NCBI GenBank assembly: GCA_963761525.1
Contig: CAVXHG010000002.1
Span: 620,001-684,000 of the forward strand
Source: BOG-931 sp963761525
Lineage (GTDB): Bacteria; Pseudomonadota; Alphaproteobacteria; Rhizobiales; Xanthobacteraceae
Direction: 5' to 3'
Length of the DNA stretch: 64,000 bases
Made by a program: the position numbers and the translations under genes. Below the pieces are notes generated by a model. That model did not search any database and was not told where the DNA came from. It saw only the letters and a program-made list of their open reading frames with translations. Shown here piece after piece: positions 17,269 to 27,386 of the stretch; position 1 is the first letter of the stretch; each line of letters begins with the position of its first letter.

Positions 17269-18309
17269 CTACTTGGCTGCGCTCAACATTTTCTCAGCCG
17301 GCGCGGTTGCGCGTAGCGCCGGCATGACTTCGCTGGCAAACAGGCCAATCGAATTCAGGCTCTCGTTAAGAGTCATGTCGCCGAAAGCGAATTGCCCGAC
17401 GACGTAGTTGCATTGTGTCTCGGCGAGTTGCTGCTGCAAAAACGCGATGACCGTTTTCGGCGAGCCCGCGATGCCCTGGCCGCCGACCGCCATTGTGTCC
17501 CAATCCGCCGGCCGCGGATGGGTCTGCTGGCGGCCGAGCAGGCGCGGCAGGAACGTGAAGCTTTGGTGCCAAGGCACGTAAGCCCGCCGCGCCAGGTGCA
17601 GGGCTTTAGCATCGGTCTCGGCGACGACAATGAAACGGCCAAGCCCGAGCTTGGGCATCTGCGCGCCGGGATGCGGCGGCCGCCAGGTCGCGCGATAGCG
17701 ATCGATCGACAGCCGCGTCTCGGCGGGTGAATCAAGGCTGACGACATTCAGATTGCGCTTGGCCGCGCGCTCGGCGCTGTCGGGTGCATGCACGCCGTAC
17801 CAGACCGGCGGGTGCGGCTTTTGCAGCGGCGCAAGCTCCATCGGCACGCTGTCGAAGTCGAAATGCTTGCCGTGAAAGTCGAGCGTCTTGCTGGTTAGTC
17901 CGCGCAGGATCACTTCGACCGCTTCGGCATAGATGTCCTGCCGAGCGTCGGCATCGATCCCAAAATATTCGACTTCGATCGGGGAAGCGCCGCGGCCGAA
18001 GCTCAGCTCCAGCCGTCCGCCGCTGATCTGGTCGAGCATGCAGATTTCAGCGATCAGCCGCAGCGGATGATAAAGCGGCACCACGAACACCAGCGGGCCA
18101 AACCGCAGTCGCTTGGTGCGTTGTGTCAGCGCGGCGAGGAATATGTTCGGTGACGGCGCCATGCCGAGCGGTGTCGAATGGTGCTCGGCGAGATGATAGG
18201 CGTAAAAGCCCGCGCGGTCGTAAGCTTCGGCAATCTTGAGACGATCTTCGTAATAGTCCGGCAGCGAAGCGCCGGTTCGGTCGAGGTGATCGAAGACGCC
18301 GAATTCCAT
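17269..18309 (-). CDS. LLM class flavin-dependent oxidoreductase
   Basis: A 346-residue luciferase-like monooxygenase (bacterial luciferase fold). MEFGVFDHLDRTGASLPDYY, FYAYHLAEHHSTPLGMAPSP, RLRFGPLVFVVPLYHPLRL, EICMLDQISGGRLELSFGRG and VGGQGIAGSPKTVIAFL are classic blocks. Such enzymes use reduced flavin from a separate reductase to oxygenate diverse organic substrates. It is transcribed toward the LivK-like gene, and the MmgE/PrpD gene lies 11 bases upstream on the same strand. The substrate is unknown. Confidence 0.9.
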   Translation of the reverse strand: MEFGVFDHLDRTGASLPDYYEDRLKIAEAYDRAGFYAYHLAEHHSTPLGMAPSPNIFLAALTQRTKRLRFGPLVFVVPLYHPLRLIAEICMLDQISGGRLELSFGRGASPIEVEYFGIDADARQDIYAEAVEVILRGLTSKTLDFHGKHFDFDSVPMELAPLQKPHPPVWYGVHAPDSAERAAKRNLNVVSLDSPAETRLSIDRYRATWRPPHPGAQMPKLGLGRFIVVAETDAKALHLARRAYVPWHQSFTFLPRLLGRQQTHPRPADWDTMAVGGQGIAGSPKTVIAFLQQQLAETQCNYVVGQFAFGDMTLNESLNSIGLFASEVMPALRATAPAEKMLSAAK

Positions 18310-18320
18310 GACAACCCCAG

Positions 18321-19720
18321 CTAATTCACCCGTAAGCGTTCGATCAGCGTACGGCTGTCGGGCAATTTGTCCAGACCGAGCACCGCATCGGCCAGAGCAT
18401 CCTGCTGCGCTGCCGACATAACGCCACGCGTCAGTTTGCGAAACTTGGTGACGATATCCTCGGCGCTGGCGAACGATTGTTCGCTGCCGCGCGGCGCTTC
18501 GCGGGTTTCGCTCTCGACCGAGCCGTTGCGGAAATGAATATCGACCCGAACCTTGTGCCGCTCGCCGGAGCCTAGCGCAGTGATGGCCGGGTCGTGCACC
18601 ACCTTTACCTTGCGCGAGAGCTGGATCCGGGCCTGGTCGTCGACGCAGTCGGGCTTGAATTCATCGACAAACACATCGCCTTCGAGCAGCAGGGTCGCGA
18701 CGCAGAACGGCAGATTGAGCTGCGCCGAGGTCAGGCCTTCGGGCTTATAAGGCCAGCCGACATGGTCGACGGTCACTTGCGAGCCATGGACGACGATGCT
18801 GTCGATATCGTCGAGCGTGAACGGCCGGCGCTTTCGATGTCGCGGATGGCGTCGAGCGTGGTGTGATTGGAGCCAACGCAAGAATAGAATTTCAGCGAGA
18901 TTCGCATGGTCTCGAAACGCTCGCCGAGGCCCGCGCTCAACTCGTCGAGATTGAAGCGATCGGTCGAACGCGAAAACGTCGTGCAGAAGCCGCCATAGGG
19001 CGCCTCGAATACGTCGACGATACCGGTGAATCCGTGGCTTGCCAGCAGCGCGCCATAGAGACCGCTCTGTGCCGCGCGGCCGGCGTGCATGCGTTTGACC
19101 ATCGCGCCATATTGAGCGGCCATCAGGCCGGACGATTGCGTGCCGCCGATGCCGAGCGCGTGGACGGTCTGGTCCGCGTTAAGCCCGAGCCCGCGTGCCG
19201 CGCCGGCAGCCGCGGAAAAAATCCCGACGGTAGCGCCGGAATGCCAGCCTTGGCCGATGTGCTCCTGTCCCATGCATAGCCCGACGCGCGGTCCGATCTC
19301 ATAACCGGCAACCGCCGCGGTCAAAAAATCCCGGCCTGAAAGCTGGGTGTGGCTTTCGGCCACTGCGATCAGCGCAGGCAGCGTTACGGCGCCGACGTGA
19401 AGCACCGCCTTGCGGTGCACATCATCGAGCTCGAAGCCCTGAACCTGCGTGCCATTGACCAGCGCTGCGTGATCCGATGACAGCTTTTTGCTGGTGCCCC
19501 AGATCGAGGTCGTGCGGGTCGCGTCAAGCTCCTCCATCGTGTCGCGCAGGATGCTGCACCATTCGAGGTTGGCACTGTAGATAGCGCAACCGAGCGAATC
19601 CAGAATCAGGAGCTTGATCCGCTCGCGTACCTCGGCGGGAATTTTTTCGTAGGTCAACCCAGAAACAAACTCTGCAATGGCGCGAGTGTGGACGTTGTCT
19701 CCGCCGGCATGTGCACTCAT
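18321..19720 (-). pseudogene. MmgE/PrpD family protein, frameshifted
   Basis: The two parts together form a complete MmgE/PrpD protein of about 466 residues, a fold that includes 2-methylcitrate dehydratase and aconitate decarboxylase. The N-terminal part starts at the ATG at 19720 (HTRAIAEFVSGLTYEKIPAEV, LDSLGCAIYS, LVNGTQVQGFELDDVHRKA). The C-terminal part (RPFTLDDIDSIVVHGSQVT onward) is in another frame. Adding one base near 18830-18840, within a GC-rich GCCGGCCG stretch, restores the reading frame. Whether this is a real mutation or a base-calling error cannot be decided from one sequence. Confidence 0.82.
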
Positions 19721-19734
19721 GTCTGCGCTCGCCG

Positions 19735-20754
19735 TCAGCGTGCGGCGGTGCGTGACTTGAGGCTGTCCCACCACGGACAGACACCGGCCATCACTTCGTA
19801 ATTGCCTTCGATCACCTGCACCGGGCGGCGGAAACCGTTCTCGGCGTTTTTCAGCCGAAGCGCGCGGGCTTTGGCGCGATCTTCCTCCGATAGCCACACG
19901 CGCTCATGGCCCCACATGCTTGGGCCTTCCTTGCGTTCGGAGGCCTGCCAGGTGCCGACGTCGATCGAGCGCGCGCCCCAGCCGTACTCGACCATGAAGG
20001 CCGACGGCGTCCACGAATAGAATGAGGTAATGAAGTCGCTGGTGTGCCGGCCGAGCGTCACGCCGATGCGGTCTTTTTCGCCGAGCGCCAGGTCATAGCC
20101 CTGGCCGACATCGTCGAAGCTGAAGACCTCCATCATGATGTGATGCACGGCGTTCTTGCCGGTCTGGATGAAAGCCAGGCTGTGGTGGCGCGGATTGAGA
20201 TGAAGAAAGCGCGCGACGAACGGATGGTCGTAATAATCGGTCAGGCGAAAGCCGAGAATGCCGCGGTAGAACTCCATCAGCTTGTCGATGGTCTCGCGGC
20301 TGTCGACGTTGAGCACCACATGGCCCAGGCCGAGCGGGCCGGTGCGGAAGCCGGAGATGGCGCGGCCGGGCTTGAACGGCTCGCTCGTGGTCTCGCCGCC
20401 GTGGAAAATCTCAAGCCGGTTGCCGAGCGGGTCGTTAAAAACGATCAAATCCTTGACGTGACGCTCGTCGGCAAGGGCGCGGGTGCCCTGTGCGACCTTG
20501 ATGCCGTTTTGTTCGAGATGGGCCGCGATCGCGTCAAGCGCCGCGGCATCGGCCATTTCCCAGCCGAAGAAGCCGATGCCTTCGCCGCCGTCGGCATCGA
20601 CGATGATGCGCTGCTTGCGATCGTCCATGCGGAACGCCAGCGTCGAGCGCGATTTGTCGATGGGCTGCAGCCCAAGCAAGCCGGAGCCGTAGCTCGCCCA
20701 ATCGCCCAAGTCCTTGGCGCGAACACCGACATATCCCAAAGCCTGCGGAACCAT
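19735..20754 (-). CDS. Type I extradiol ring-cleavage dioxygenase (two VOC modules)
   Basis: About 339 residues with two tandem VOC modules, as in 2,3-dihydroxybiphenyl 1,2-dioxygenase. The first module starts LGYVGVRAKDLGDWASYGS; the second carries the likely Fe(II) ligands: His in GLGHVVLNVDS, His in NAVHHIMMEVFS, and Glu in FMVEYGWG. This predicts meta-cleavage of a catechol. The ATG at 20754 is chosen because the domain begins at once; the frame extends upstream to 20790. Its end is 15 bases from the MmgE/PrpD start, suggesting one operon. Confidence 0.87.
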   Translation of the reverse strand: MVPQALGYVGVRAKDLGDWASYGSGLLGLQPIDKSRSTLAFRMDDRKQRIIVDADGGEGIGFFGWEMADAAALDAIAAHLEQNGIKVAQGTRALADERHVKDLIVFNDPLGNRLEIFHGGETTSEPFKPGRAISGFRTGPLGLGHVVLNVDSRETIDKLMEFYRGILGFRLTDYYDHPFVARFLHLNPRHHSLAFIQTGKNAVHHIMMEVFSFDDVGQGYDLALGEKDRIGVTLGRHTSDFITSFYSWTPSAFMVEYGWGARSIDVGTWQASERKEGPSMWGHERVWLSEEDRAKARALRLKNAENGFRRPVQVIEGNYEVMAGVCPWWDSLKSRTAAR

Positions 20755-20862
20755 TGCTAACCTCGTGCGCCCCAACCCTGTGTGGCCCAACCCTATGTGG
20801 CCATTGCCATCCTTTTACACCGATGGCATCAGCATCAAAACCACTGGAGGAATATAGGACCC

Positions 20863-21985
20863 ATGCCGGAACGATTGAAGCCGCCTTTTCACGCCGATCA
20901 TGTCGGCAGCCTTATTCGGCCCGACAATCTTCTGAAGGCGCGGGTCGCCGCCGAAAACGGCGAGATGACGCCGCAGGAGCTGCTGGACATCCAGCACGAT
21001 GCAATCCGCGGCGTCGTGCGCATGCAGGAGGATATCGGGCTAAAGCTCGTCACCGACGGCGAATACAACCGGTTCTCCTGGCAGCGCGATTTCCTGCTCA
21101 AGATCGGCAATGTCGAAAACATGCGAATCGCGGCTGACCGTGCGCTTCCATTCCGCAGCGGGCACGCGCGATCATACGCCGCCGTCCTTACGTGTTGCGG
21201 GCAAGCTGTCCCGGCCGTCCGGTATTTTTGTCGATGATTTCAAGTTCCTCAAATCGGTGGCGAAAGCGACGCCGAAGATCACTATTCCGTCGCCGACCAT
21301 CGTTCATTTTCGCGGCGGCCGCGATGCCATCGATACCAAGGCCTATCCGCAGATGGACGCGTTCTACGACGATCTTGCTGCGGTCTATCGCGCCGAAATC
21401 CGCGATCTTGCCGATGCCGGCTGCCGCTACTTGCAGATCGACGAGGTCAACCTCGCTTATCTTTGCGATCCGGAATTGCGGCGGCAGGTCGCCAATATCG
21501 GAGAGGATCCGGAGTCGCTGCCCAGGACCTATGCCAAACTCATCAACGCCGCGATTGCCGATAAGCCCGCGGACATGACGGTGTGCATGCATCTATGCCG
21601 CGGCAACTTTGCCGGCGCCTGGATCGCTGACGGCGGCTACGAGCCGATCGCCGATCTGCTGTTCAACCAGATCGGCGTTGACGGCTATTTCCTCGAATAC
21701 GATTCCGATCGCGCCGGCGGCTTCGCGCCGCTGCGTTTCCTGCCCAAGGGCAAGACCGCGGTGCTTGGTCTCGTCACGACCAAAAGCCCGAAAATGGAGA
21801 CCAGGGACGAGCTCAAGCGGCGTATCGACGAGGCCAGCCACTACGTGCCACTTGAGCAGTTGGCGCTGTCCCCGCAATGCGGCTTTTCCTCGGGCATTGG
21901 CGGTCAGACCATGACGGTTGACGACGAGATCGCGAAACTTAAGCTTGTGGTCGAAACCGCACGGGACGTCTGGGGCTCAGTCTAG
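20863..21985 (+). pseudogene. MetE C-terminal-like methyltransferase family protein, frameshifted
   Basis: A 373-residue homolog of the cobalamin-independent methionine synthase catalytic domain (UROD/MetE-like). The first frame gives PPFHADHVGSLIRPDNLLKA and LKLVTDGEYNRFSWQRDF; the second gives TVRFHSAAGTRDHTPP, RYLQIDEVNLAYLCDP, TVCMHLCRGNF and LSPQCGFSSGIGG. The zinc motif residues His, Cys (MHLCRGN) and Cys (PQCGFSS) are present. Removing one base near 21120-21130 joins the frames. GGAGG precedes the ATG at 20863. Stand-alone copies in catabolic clusters may have C-S lyase or demethylation roles, unproven here. Confidence 0.83.
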
Positions 21986-22024
21986 CCTTGCATCTCAACC
22001 GCGAATCGTAATCGGAGGCTCCCA

Positions 22025-22603
22025 ATGAGCGAAGCTTTGCAGACTCCCCAAATGCCGCAATCGCCGGATCCCGTCCCGGTGGTCCTTGATGCGGCAACGA
22101 CCGCGTTGCTGGTATTCGACATCGTCGATCCTATCTGCACGCGGCAACCCAACTGCACGGGAAAAATGGTGCCGGCGATCTCCTCACTGCTGGCGAAGGC
22201 GCGAAAAGCCGGTGTCACTGTTGCCTACGGGACACGCGCGCCAACGATGTCGAACTGGTTGCCGGAAGTTCTTCCCGCTCCTGGCGACATCAAGATCGAA
22301 AGTCAGGCGCAGGATCGGTTCTACAACACCGATCTCGACCAGATGCTAAAAGCCAAAGGGATTACAACGCTCATTTTGACGGGCTGGAAGGTGAGCGGAT
22401 CGGTGACCTATACGTCGGTCGGCGCGACGCTCCGCGGCTATACGGTCGTCGTTCCCATCGATACGACTTTGGACGGTACGGATTTCGAAATTGCCATCGG
22501 GCGATATCAAATCCTGCATCAGAACAGTTCGAATGCCACGAACGAGCCTTTGAAGAACAGAGCATCGACCCTAAGCCGTACGGATCTGATCACTTTCAAA
22601 TAG
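22025..22603 (+). CDS. Isochorismatase-fold hydrolase lacking the usual cysteine
   Basis: A 192-residue isochorismatase-like protein. TTALLVFDIVDPICTRQ contains the catalytic aspartate, and TLILTGWKVSGSVTYTSVGA corresponds to the segment that normally carries the nucleophilic cysteine (GxxTxxCVxxT). Here that position reads Gly/Ser, so amidase-type cysteine catalysis is unlikely, and an isochorismatase-like or non-catalytic role is more plausible. It follows the MetE-like gene by 40 bases and overlaps the convergent molybdenum gene by 8 bases. Confidence 0.8.
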   Translation: MSEALQTPQMPQSPDPVPVVLDAATTALLVFDIVDPICTRQPNCTGKMVPAISSLLAKARKAGVTVAYGTRAPTMSNWLPEVLPAPGDIKIESQAQDRFYNTDLDQMLKAKGITTLILTGWKVSGSVTYTSVGATLRGYTVVVPIDTTLDGTDFEIAIGRYQILHQNSSNATNEPLKNRASTLSRTDLITFK

Positions 22604-24713
22604 CGGATGTGCGCTCAGTCGCCAGTGTCTTCACCCACACTTTATTGTCGTGAAACGCCGCGCCGCCGAAAGGCGCAATTGAATCCGAGCCGGTCAGCGT
22701 ATTGATGCCGCGGCCGTCGGCGTAAGCCGAATTGGGCCATAGCGATTCCGCGATCAGCACGCCGCGCCGCACGCCGTCGAACAGCTTGGCGTGGATGCGC
22801 ACTTCGCCGCGCCGGTTGCCGAGCACGATCTGCTCGCCGTCGGCAACGCCGCAAGCCGCTGCGTCGTCGGGATTGATCATCACTGTCGGCCGGCGCTCGC
22901 GCGATTGCGAGGTTGGCGTTTCCGTGAAGGTCGAATTGAGAAAACCGCGCGACGGTGAGGTCGCGAGCCGGAACGGATGTTCAGTGTCCGCTTCCTCGAT
23001 CACTTCCCAATGGTCCGGGAGCGTCGGCATTGGCTTTGGCTTCTCATGATAGCGGTGCCAGCGGCCGAACGGCACTTTCGGCCAATCCGGCTTGAAGCGG
23101 AATTTGCCGTCCGGATAGGCGAAGCCATTGAGGTAATGTGCGGTTGCAAAATCCGGCTGGCAGTCGATCCAGCGATTGGCTTCCAGCTCTTTTAGTGTGC
23201 CCCAGCCCGAAGCTTGCAGCGTGGCGTCGATGATCTCCCGCGGCGTCATTGAAAAACCGGGATGCGTGGCGCCGAGGCGCTGCGCCAGCGCACGAATTGA
23301 CTTCGTGATTGGAGCGGCACTCGCCGGGCGCTTCAACCAGCTTCGGTCCCAGCAGGAGATATTGGCTGCCGCCCGCCGTGTAGAAATCGTCGTGCTCGAG
23401 GAACATGGTCGCCGGCAGAACGATGTCCGCGGTCTTGGCGGTATCGGTCATGAACTGTTCGTGCACGCAGACGAATAGGTCGTCGCGGGCGAAACCGCGC
23501 TTGACCACCTCCTGATCGGGAGCGACCGAAACCGGATTGGTGTTCTGGATCAGCAGTGCGGTGACCGGGGCCGCCACCAATTAACGCTTCCTTGTCACCG
23601 GTCAGGATCGGGCCGATGCGGGACTGATCAAGCATCCGGATCGCGGGATCGCGAATGTCGAGGCCTTCAATCAGTGTTTTGTTGAGATGAAAGACGTCGC
23701 CGTTGTTATGAAACGCGCCGCCGCCTTCCAGTTTCCACGCGCCTGTCACCACGGGGATGCAACTCGCAGCGTGCATATTGATGGCGCCATTGCGCGAGCG
23801 CGAGAAGCCGTAGCCGAGCCGGAAGTAGCTGCGTTTGCGCTCGCCGACGAGAGCGGCGAACGCCTCGATGGTCTCGGTCGGACAGCCGGTGATTTTTGCG
23901 GCCCAGGCTGGGCCGCGGTCGCGCACATGCGCTTCGAGCTCGCGCGGGGCATCGGCATAGCGATCAAGATAATCCCAGTCGGCTTTGCCGTCGCGGAACA
24001 GGCAATGCATCACGGCGCAGGCGAGCGCACCGTCGGTGCCTGGCCGGATCAGTACCGCCAAGTCGGCTTGCCGCATCGTGGCGTTCATGTAGACGTCGAC
24101 GACGACAAGCTTGGCGCCGCGTTCTTTGCGGGCGCGCGTCGCGTGCGTCATGACATTGACCTGGGTGTTCACCGCATTGGTGCCCCAGATCACCACAGCA
24201 TCGGACTTCGCCATCTCGCGCGGATCGGCGCCCGCGAGCTTGCCGGTGCCGGCCATGTAGCCGGACCATGCCGGATTGACGCAGATGGTCGAGAAGAAGC
24301 CGGAATATTTCTTGGCATTGCGCAGGCGGTTGATGCCGTCACGCATCACGTAGCCCATGGTGCCGGCGTAGTAGTACGGCCACACCGCTTCGGACCCGCC
24401 TTTTTGTTCGGCGCGGAGGAATTGCTCGGCGACGATATCGAGCGCGTCGTCCCATGATACCGGTGCGAACTGGCCGGAGCCTTTGGGGCCGGTGCGGCGC
24501 ATCGGATGCAGCAGCCGGTCGGGATGATGCACGCGCTCGGCATAGCGCGCGACTTTTTCGCAAATCACCCCGGCCGTGTAGAGGTTGTCAGCGGCGCCCC
24601 GGATGCGCCCGATGGTGCGCGAGTTCGATGACCTCAACCTCAAGCGCACAAGTCGAAGGACAATCGTGCGGGCAGGCGGAAGCGCCAATGCGAGGTCGAA
24701 AGGCCTGGTTCAT
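22596..24713 (-). pseudogene. Molybdopterin oxidoreductase with [4Fe-4S] motif, three frameshifts
   Basis: A single-subunit DMSO-reductase-family enzyme of about 704 residues, spread over three frames. The ATG at 24713 opens the first part with the cluster motif CPHDCPSTC. RTIGRIRGAADNLYTAGVIC and the long central part (NPAWSGYMAGTGK, DAVVIWGTNAVNTQVNV, GAWKLEGGGAFHNNGDVF) follow in the second frame. TADIVLPATMFLEHDDFYT is in a third. The dinucleotide-binding C-terminus (NPDDAAACGVADGEQIVLGN) returns to the first. Removing single bases near 24640, 23575 and 23310 restores one reading frame. The length is normal, which argues against decay. The substrate is unknown. Confidence 0.83.
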
Positions 24714-24776
24714 AACGACTGGATGGTTAGCACGCCCGCCCCGCGGGTTCCAGAAAGTCCCCGCGAATGAAGCCCT

Positions 24777-25520
24777 TTATTTGACCCCGTAGCCGGCGAA
24801 TTCGTCGGCGATGTCCGATTGAACCAGATTGGCCGTCGCCATGTCGATCTGGCCGCCGGCGTTGTCGCCCTTTTTCTGTTTCGCGAGCCCCCGGCCATAG
24901 AGGGCGCTGGCGAGCTTCGGGTTGAGCTTGAGCGCGGCGTTATAGTCGGCGAGGGCTTCGTCGAACCGGCCGAGCCGCAGATAGGCGAAGCCGCGGCTGT
25001 TCAACGTGCCGGCATCCTTGCCGCGAATTTGAAGCGACTGTTCGCAATCGGCCAGCGCCTGCTGCAGATCATCTCCGGCTTCCGCGCGCGCGGCGCAGCG
25101 CCCAGTCAACGCATCGGGAGATTTCGGGTCGAGCTTGAGGGCGGCATCGAAATCCGCGATGGCGTGGGCGTGATCGCCCTTGTTGTCATAAGCAGTGCCG
25201 CGATCGACCAAGGCCAATGCGTAGGTCGGATCGAGCGCGACGGCCTTGTTGAAATCGGCAAGGGCTTTGTCGATGTCACCCTTGTACACGTAGGCCATGC
25301 CGCGATTGGTGTGCGACCAGGCCAGCGACTTGTCCGCCATCTTGCCGGACTCGATCAGCGTGGTGCAGCCGCCGATCTGTATATCGAGCGAAAAATTGTG
25401 TGTCCGGTTTCCGCACCAGGCAACCTGAGCCTGCAACTGCGCCGCCGCCGGCGAAACCGCGAGCGCCGTGGTCAGGAAAACTGCGGCGCCGAGAAGTGCG
25501 CCCGCTGTCGTTCGCGTCAT
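24777..25520 (-). CDS. Secreted tetratricopeptide-repeat protein
   Basis: A 247-residue protein with an N-terminal signal peptide (LLGAAVFLTTALAVSPAAAQ) followed by about five TPR units (AWSHTNRGMAYVYKGDIDKA, ALVDRGTAYDNKGDHAHA, LNSRGFAYLRLGRFDEALAD, ALYGRGLAKQKKGDNAGG). Such periplasmic TPR proteins are common in Bradyrhizobium relatives and act as protein-interaction scaffolds; no specific partner can be named. It lies 63 bases upstream of the second molybdenum gene on the same strand. Confidence 0.87.
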   Translation of the reverse strand: MTRTTAGALLGAAVFLTTALAVSPAAAQLQAQVAWCGNRTHNFSLDIQIGGCTTLIESGKMADKSLAWSHTNRGMAYVYKGDIDKALADFNKAVALDPTYALALVDRGTAYDNKGDHAHAIADFDAALKLDPKSPDALTGRCAARAEAGDDLQQALADCEQSLQIRGKDAGTLNSRGFAYLRLGRFDEALADYNAALKLNPKLASALYGRGLAKQKKGDNAGGQIDMATANLVQSDIADEFAGYGVK

Positions 25521-25590
25521 TACTGTTGTTCACCGCGGTTGAAATCGGAAGCGGCATGGACGATAGCACGGTAAGACTTGGACGATAGTT

Positions 25591-25635
25591 ACAAAGACTT
25601 GAGCTACAAAGACTTGAGCCCCAAAGACTTGGCAG
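25591..25635. repeat. Three 15-bp direct repeats upstream of a quinone-oxidoreductase gene
   Basis: ACAAAGACTTGAGCT, ACAAAGACTTGAGCC and CCAAAGACTTGGCAG follow each other without gaps, 34 bases before the start at 25669. They may be regulator half-sites or a simple tandem duplication; no promoter is obvious. Confidence 0.7.
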
Positions 25636-25668
25636 AAAGCCATTAGCGACAAAGGGAAGGAAACCGTC

Positions 25669-26646
25669 ATGAAAGCAGCCGTTCTCGGCGACAAGGGCGT
25701 GGAAATCCGCGATCTGCCGAAGCCCGAGCCGAAGTCGAATGAGGTCCTGATCAAGGTCCGCGCCTCGAGCCTCAATCGGGCCGACGCGCTGGTGGCTTCC
25801 GGTATCCAGCACGGCAGCGTCGGCGGCGTGGGCGCGCGGATCGGTCTGGAATGTTCCGGCGAGATCGAGGCGGTCGGCAGCGAGGTTAAGGACTTCAAGC
25901 CCGGCGATCGCGTTCTCGCCTCGGCGCCCGGGGGCTTTGCCGAATACGTCGTGACCGATGCCGGCCGCGCGCATCGCATCCCTGGCAACAACATGACCTA
26001 CGAGCAAGCCGCGTGTTTTCCTGTCGCGCTGCAGACCCTGCACAACGCGGTGGTGACGGCCGGCCGGCTCAAACGCGGCGAGACGCTGCTGATCCAGGGC
26101 GCAAGCTCCGGCGTCGGCCTCATCGGCATGCAGATCGGCAAACTGATGGGCGCGTCGGTGGTGATGGGCTCGTCGACCAACGCCGATCGCCGGGCGCGGC
26201 TCAAGGAGTACGGCTGCGATGTCGCGATCGACACCAGCAAGCCCGACTGGCCGGAAGACGTGAAGAAGGCTACCGGCGGCAAAGGCGTCGATCTGATCGT
26301 CGATATGGTGTCGGCGCCGGTCGCCAACGGCAATCTCGAAGCGGCGGCATTGCTGGGTCGCATCGTCAATGTCGGACGGCTTGGTGGCACCAAGGGTGAG
26401 TTCAACTTTGACCTGCATGCGCTCAAGCGCATCGACTATATCGGCGTCACATTTCGCACCCGCACGCTCGAAGAGGTGCGCGAGATCGTCAAGGCGATGC
26501 GTGCGGATTTGTGGCCGGCGCTGGAGAGCGGCAAGCTGACATTGCCGATCTACAGAACTTTCAAGCTTGCCGACATTGCCGACGGGCTCGCGATGATGAA
26601 TGCCAATAAGCACTTCGGTAAGATTGTCATAAATGTCTCACAGTGA
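25669..26646 (+). CDS. Zinc-free NAD(P)H:quinone oxidoreductase-like dehydrogenase
   Basis: A 325-residue MDR family enzyme of the quinone oxidoreductase/TIGR02824 type. VLGDKGVEIRDLPKPEPKSN, KVRASSLNRADALVASG, GLECSGEIEAVGSEV and FKPGDRVLASAPGGFAEYV form the first domain. GASSGVGLIGMQIGKLMGAS is the NADP-binding motif, and ELGAD-like KEYGCDVAIDTSKPDW follows. It is monocistronic as far as visible, with a ribosome site (GGAAGGAA) before the ATG. Confidence 0.9.
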   Translation: MKAAVLGDKGVEIRDLPKPEPKSNEVLIKVRASSLNRADALVASGIQHGSVGGVGARIGLECSGEIEAVGSEVKDFKPGDRVLASAPGGFAEYVVTDAGRAHRIPGNNMTYEQAACFPVALQTLHNAVVTAGRLKRGETLLIQGASSGVGLIGMQIGKLMGASVVMGSSTNADRRARLKEYGCDVAIDTSKPDWPEDVKKATGGKGVDLIVDMVSAPVANGNLEAAALLGRIVNVGRLGGTKGEFNFDLHALKRIDYIGVTFRTRTLEEVREIVKAMRADLWPALESGKLTLPIYRTFKLADIADGLAMMNANKHFGKIVINVSQ

Positions 26647-26772
26647 TAGATGCGTCGATCAAACCTTTGCATCCTCGCGATTCGCGGCTTGCTCGGCGCA
26701 GTTGCGTCCGGCATAAATTTAGCATGACTGATTCGGCGAAGGGCCCTGCGCCGAATTCTGGCTGCGGGCGGA

Positions 26773-27324
26773 ATAGTGTTGCGCGGGAACTCCAGGCCTC
26801 GCTTCGCCGTCGTGCGGATGCGGCGGGAGAAGGCGTGGGTGTTGCCGAAGGGCAAGCTGCAGCCGCGCGAACATCCCCGCGATGCCGCCAAGCGGGAAGT
26901 TCTGGAAGAGACCGGGCACGATGTGTCGGTCCACAAATTCCTCGGCTCGATGGCCTATCCGGCTCTTGGCAGGGTGAAGATCGTGCAGTTCTGGCTGATG
27001 CGCGCCAGCGCCTTGCCGGAACGCGAGCTGTCGAGCGATGTCAAAGCGGTGAAATGGTTGCCGCTCAAGCAGGCCATCGACCTGTTGAGCCGTCCGCACG
27101 AAAAGGTGTTCTTGACCCACGTCGGTCCGATTGCGCTCGACGAAATCAAAAAAGCGACCCATCGCAAAACCCGGGTCTCCCGTGGCAGCGTCAGCAAGCG
27201 GCGGCCTTCGTCTGCGCCCGCCATGGCCACGCCTCACGTAATCGCCATGGACTATCAGCGGACCCGGCCGAGCGCTTTCGCCAAGGCGCTGGGGCGCTGG
27301 TTCGGCAACCGCCGCGCGAGCTGA
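26773..27324 (+). CDS. Nudix hydrolase
   Basis: About 183 residues. The Nudix box is complete: GKLQPREHPRDAAKREVLEE followed by TGHDV, with the metal-binding glutamates. It hydrolyses a nucleoside diphosphate linked to another group; AWVLPKGKLQ is typical of diadenosine polyphosphate or diphosphoinositol hydrolases. The start is uncertain: the domain's first strand (ILAAGGIVLRG) begins upstream of the GTG at 26773 with no ATG in frame, and an ATG at 26724 lies in another frame. The C-terminal 50 residues are basic and not part of the domain. Confidence 0.8.
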   Translation: MVLRGNSRPRFAVVRMRREKAWVLPKGKLQPREHPRDAAKREVLEETGHDVSVHKFLGSMAYPALGRVKIVQFWLMRASALPERELSSDVKAVKWLPLKQAIDLLSRPHEKVFLTHVGPIALDEIKKATHRKTRVSRGSVSKRRPSSAPAMATPHVIAMDYQRTRPSAFAKALGRWFGNRRAS

Positions 27325-27386
27325 CTAGCTTCGCCTTCGCGCATTCTTCTTTCCGCGATGTCAAACAGCGAACTCCGTTGTTTGTC

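Noticed and set aside
25276..26613. Minus-strand open frame of 445 codons opposite the quinone oxidoreductase
   Set aside because: It covers the TPR and dehydrogenase genes on the opposite strand, shows no domain and is a GC-rich shadow frame.
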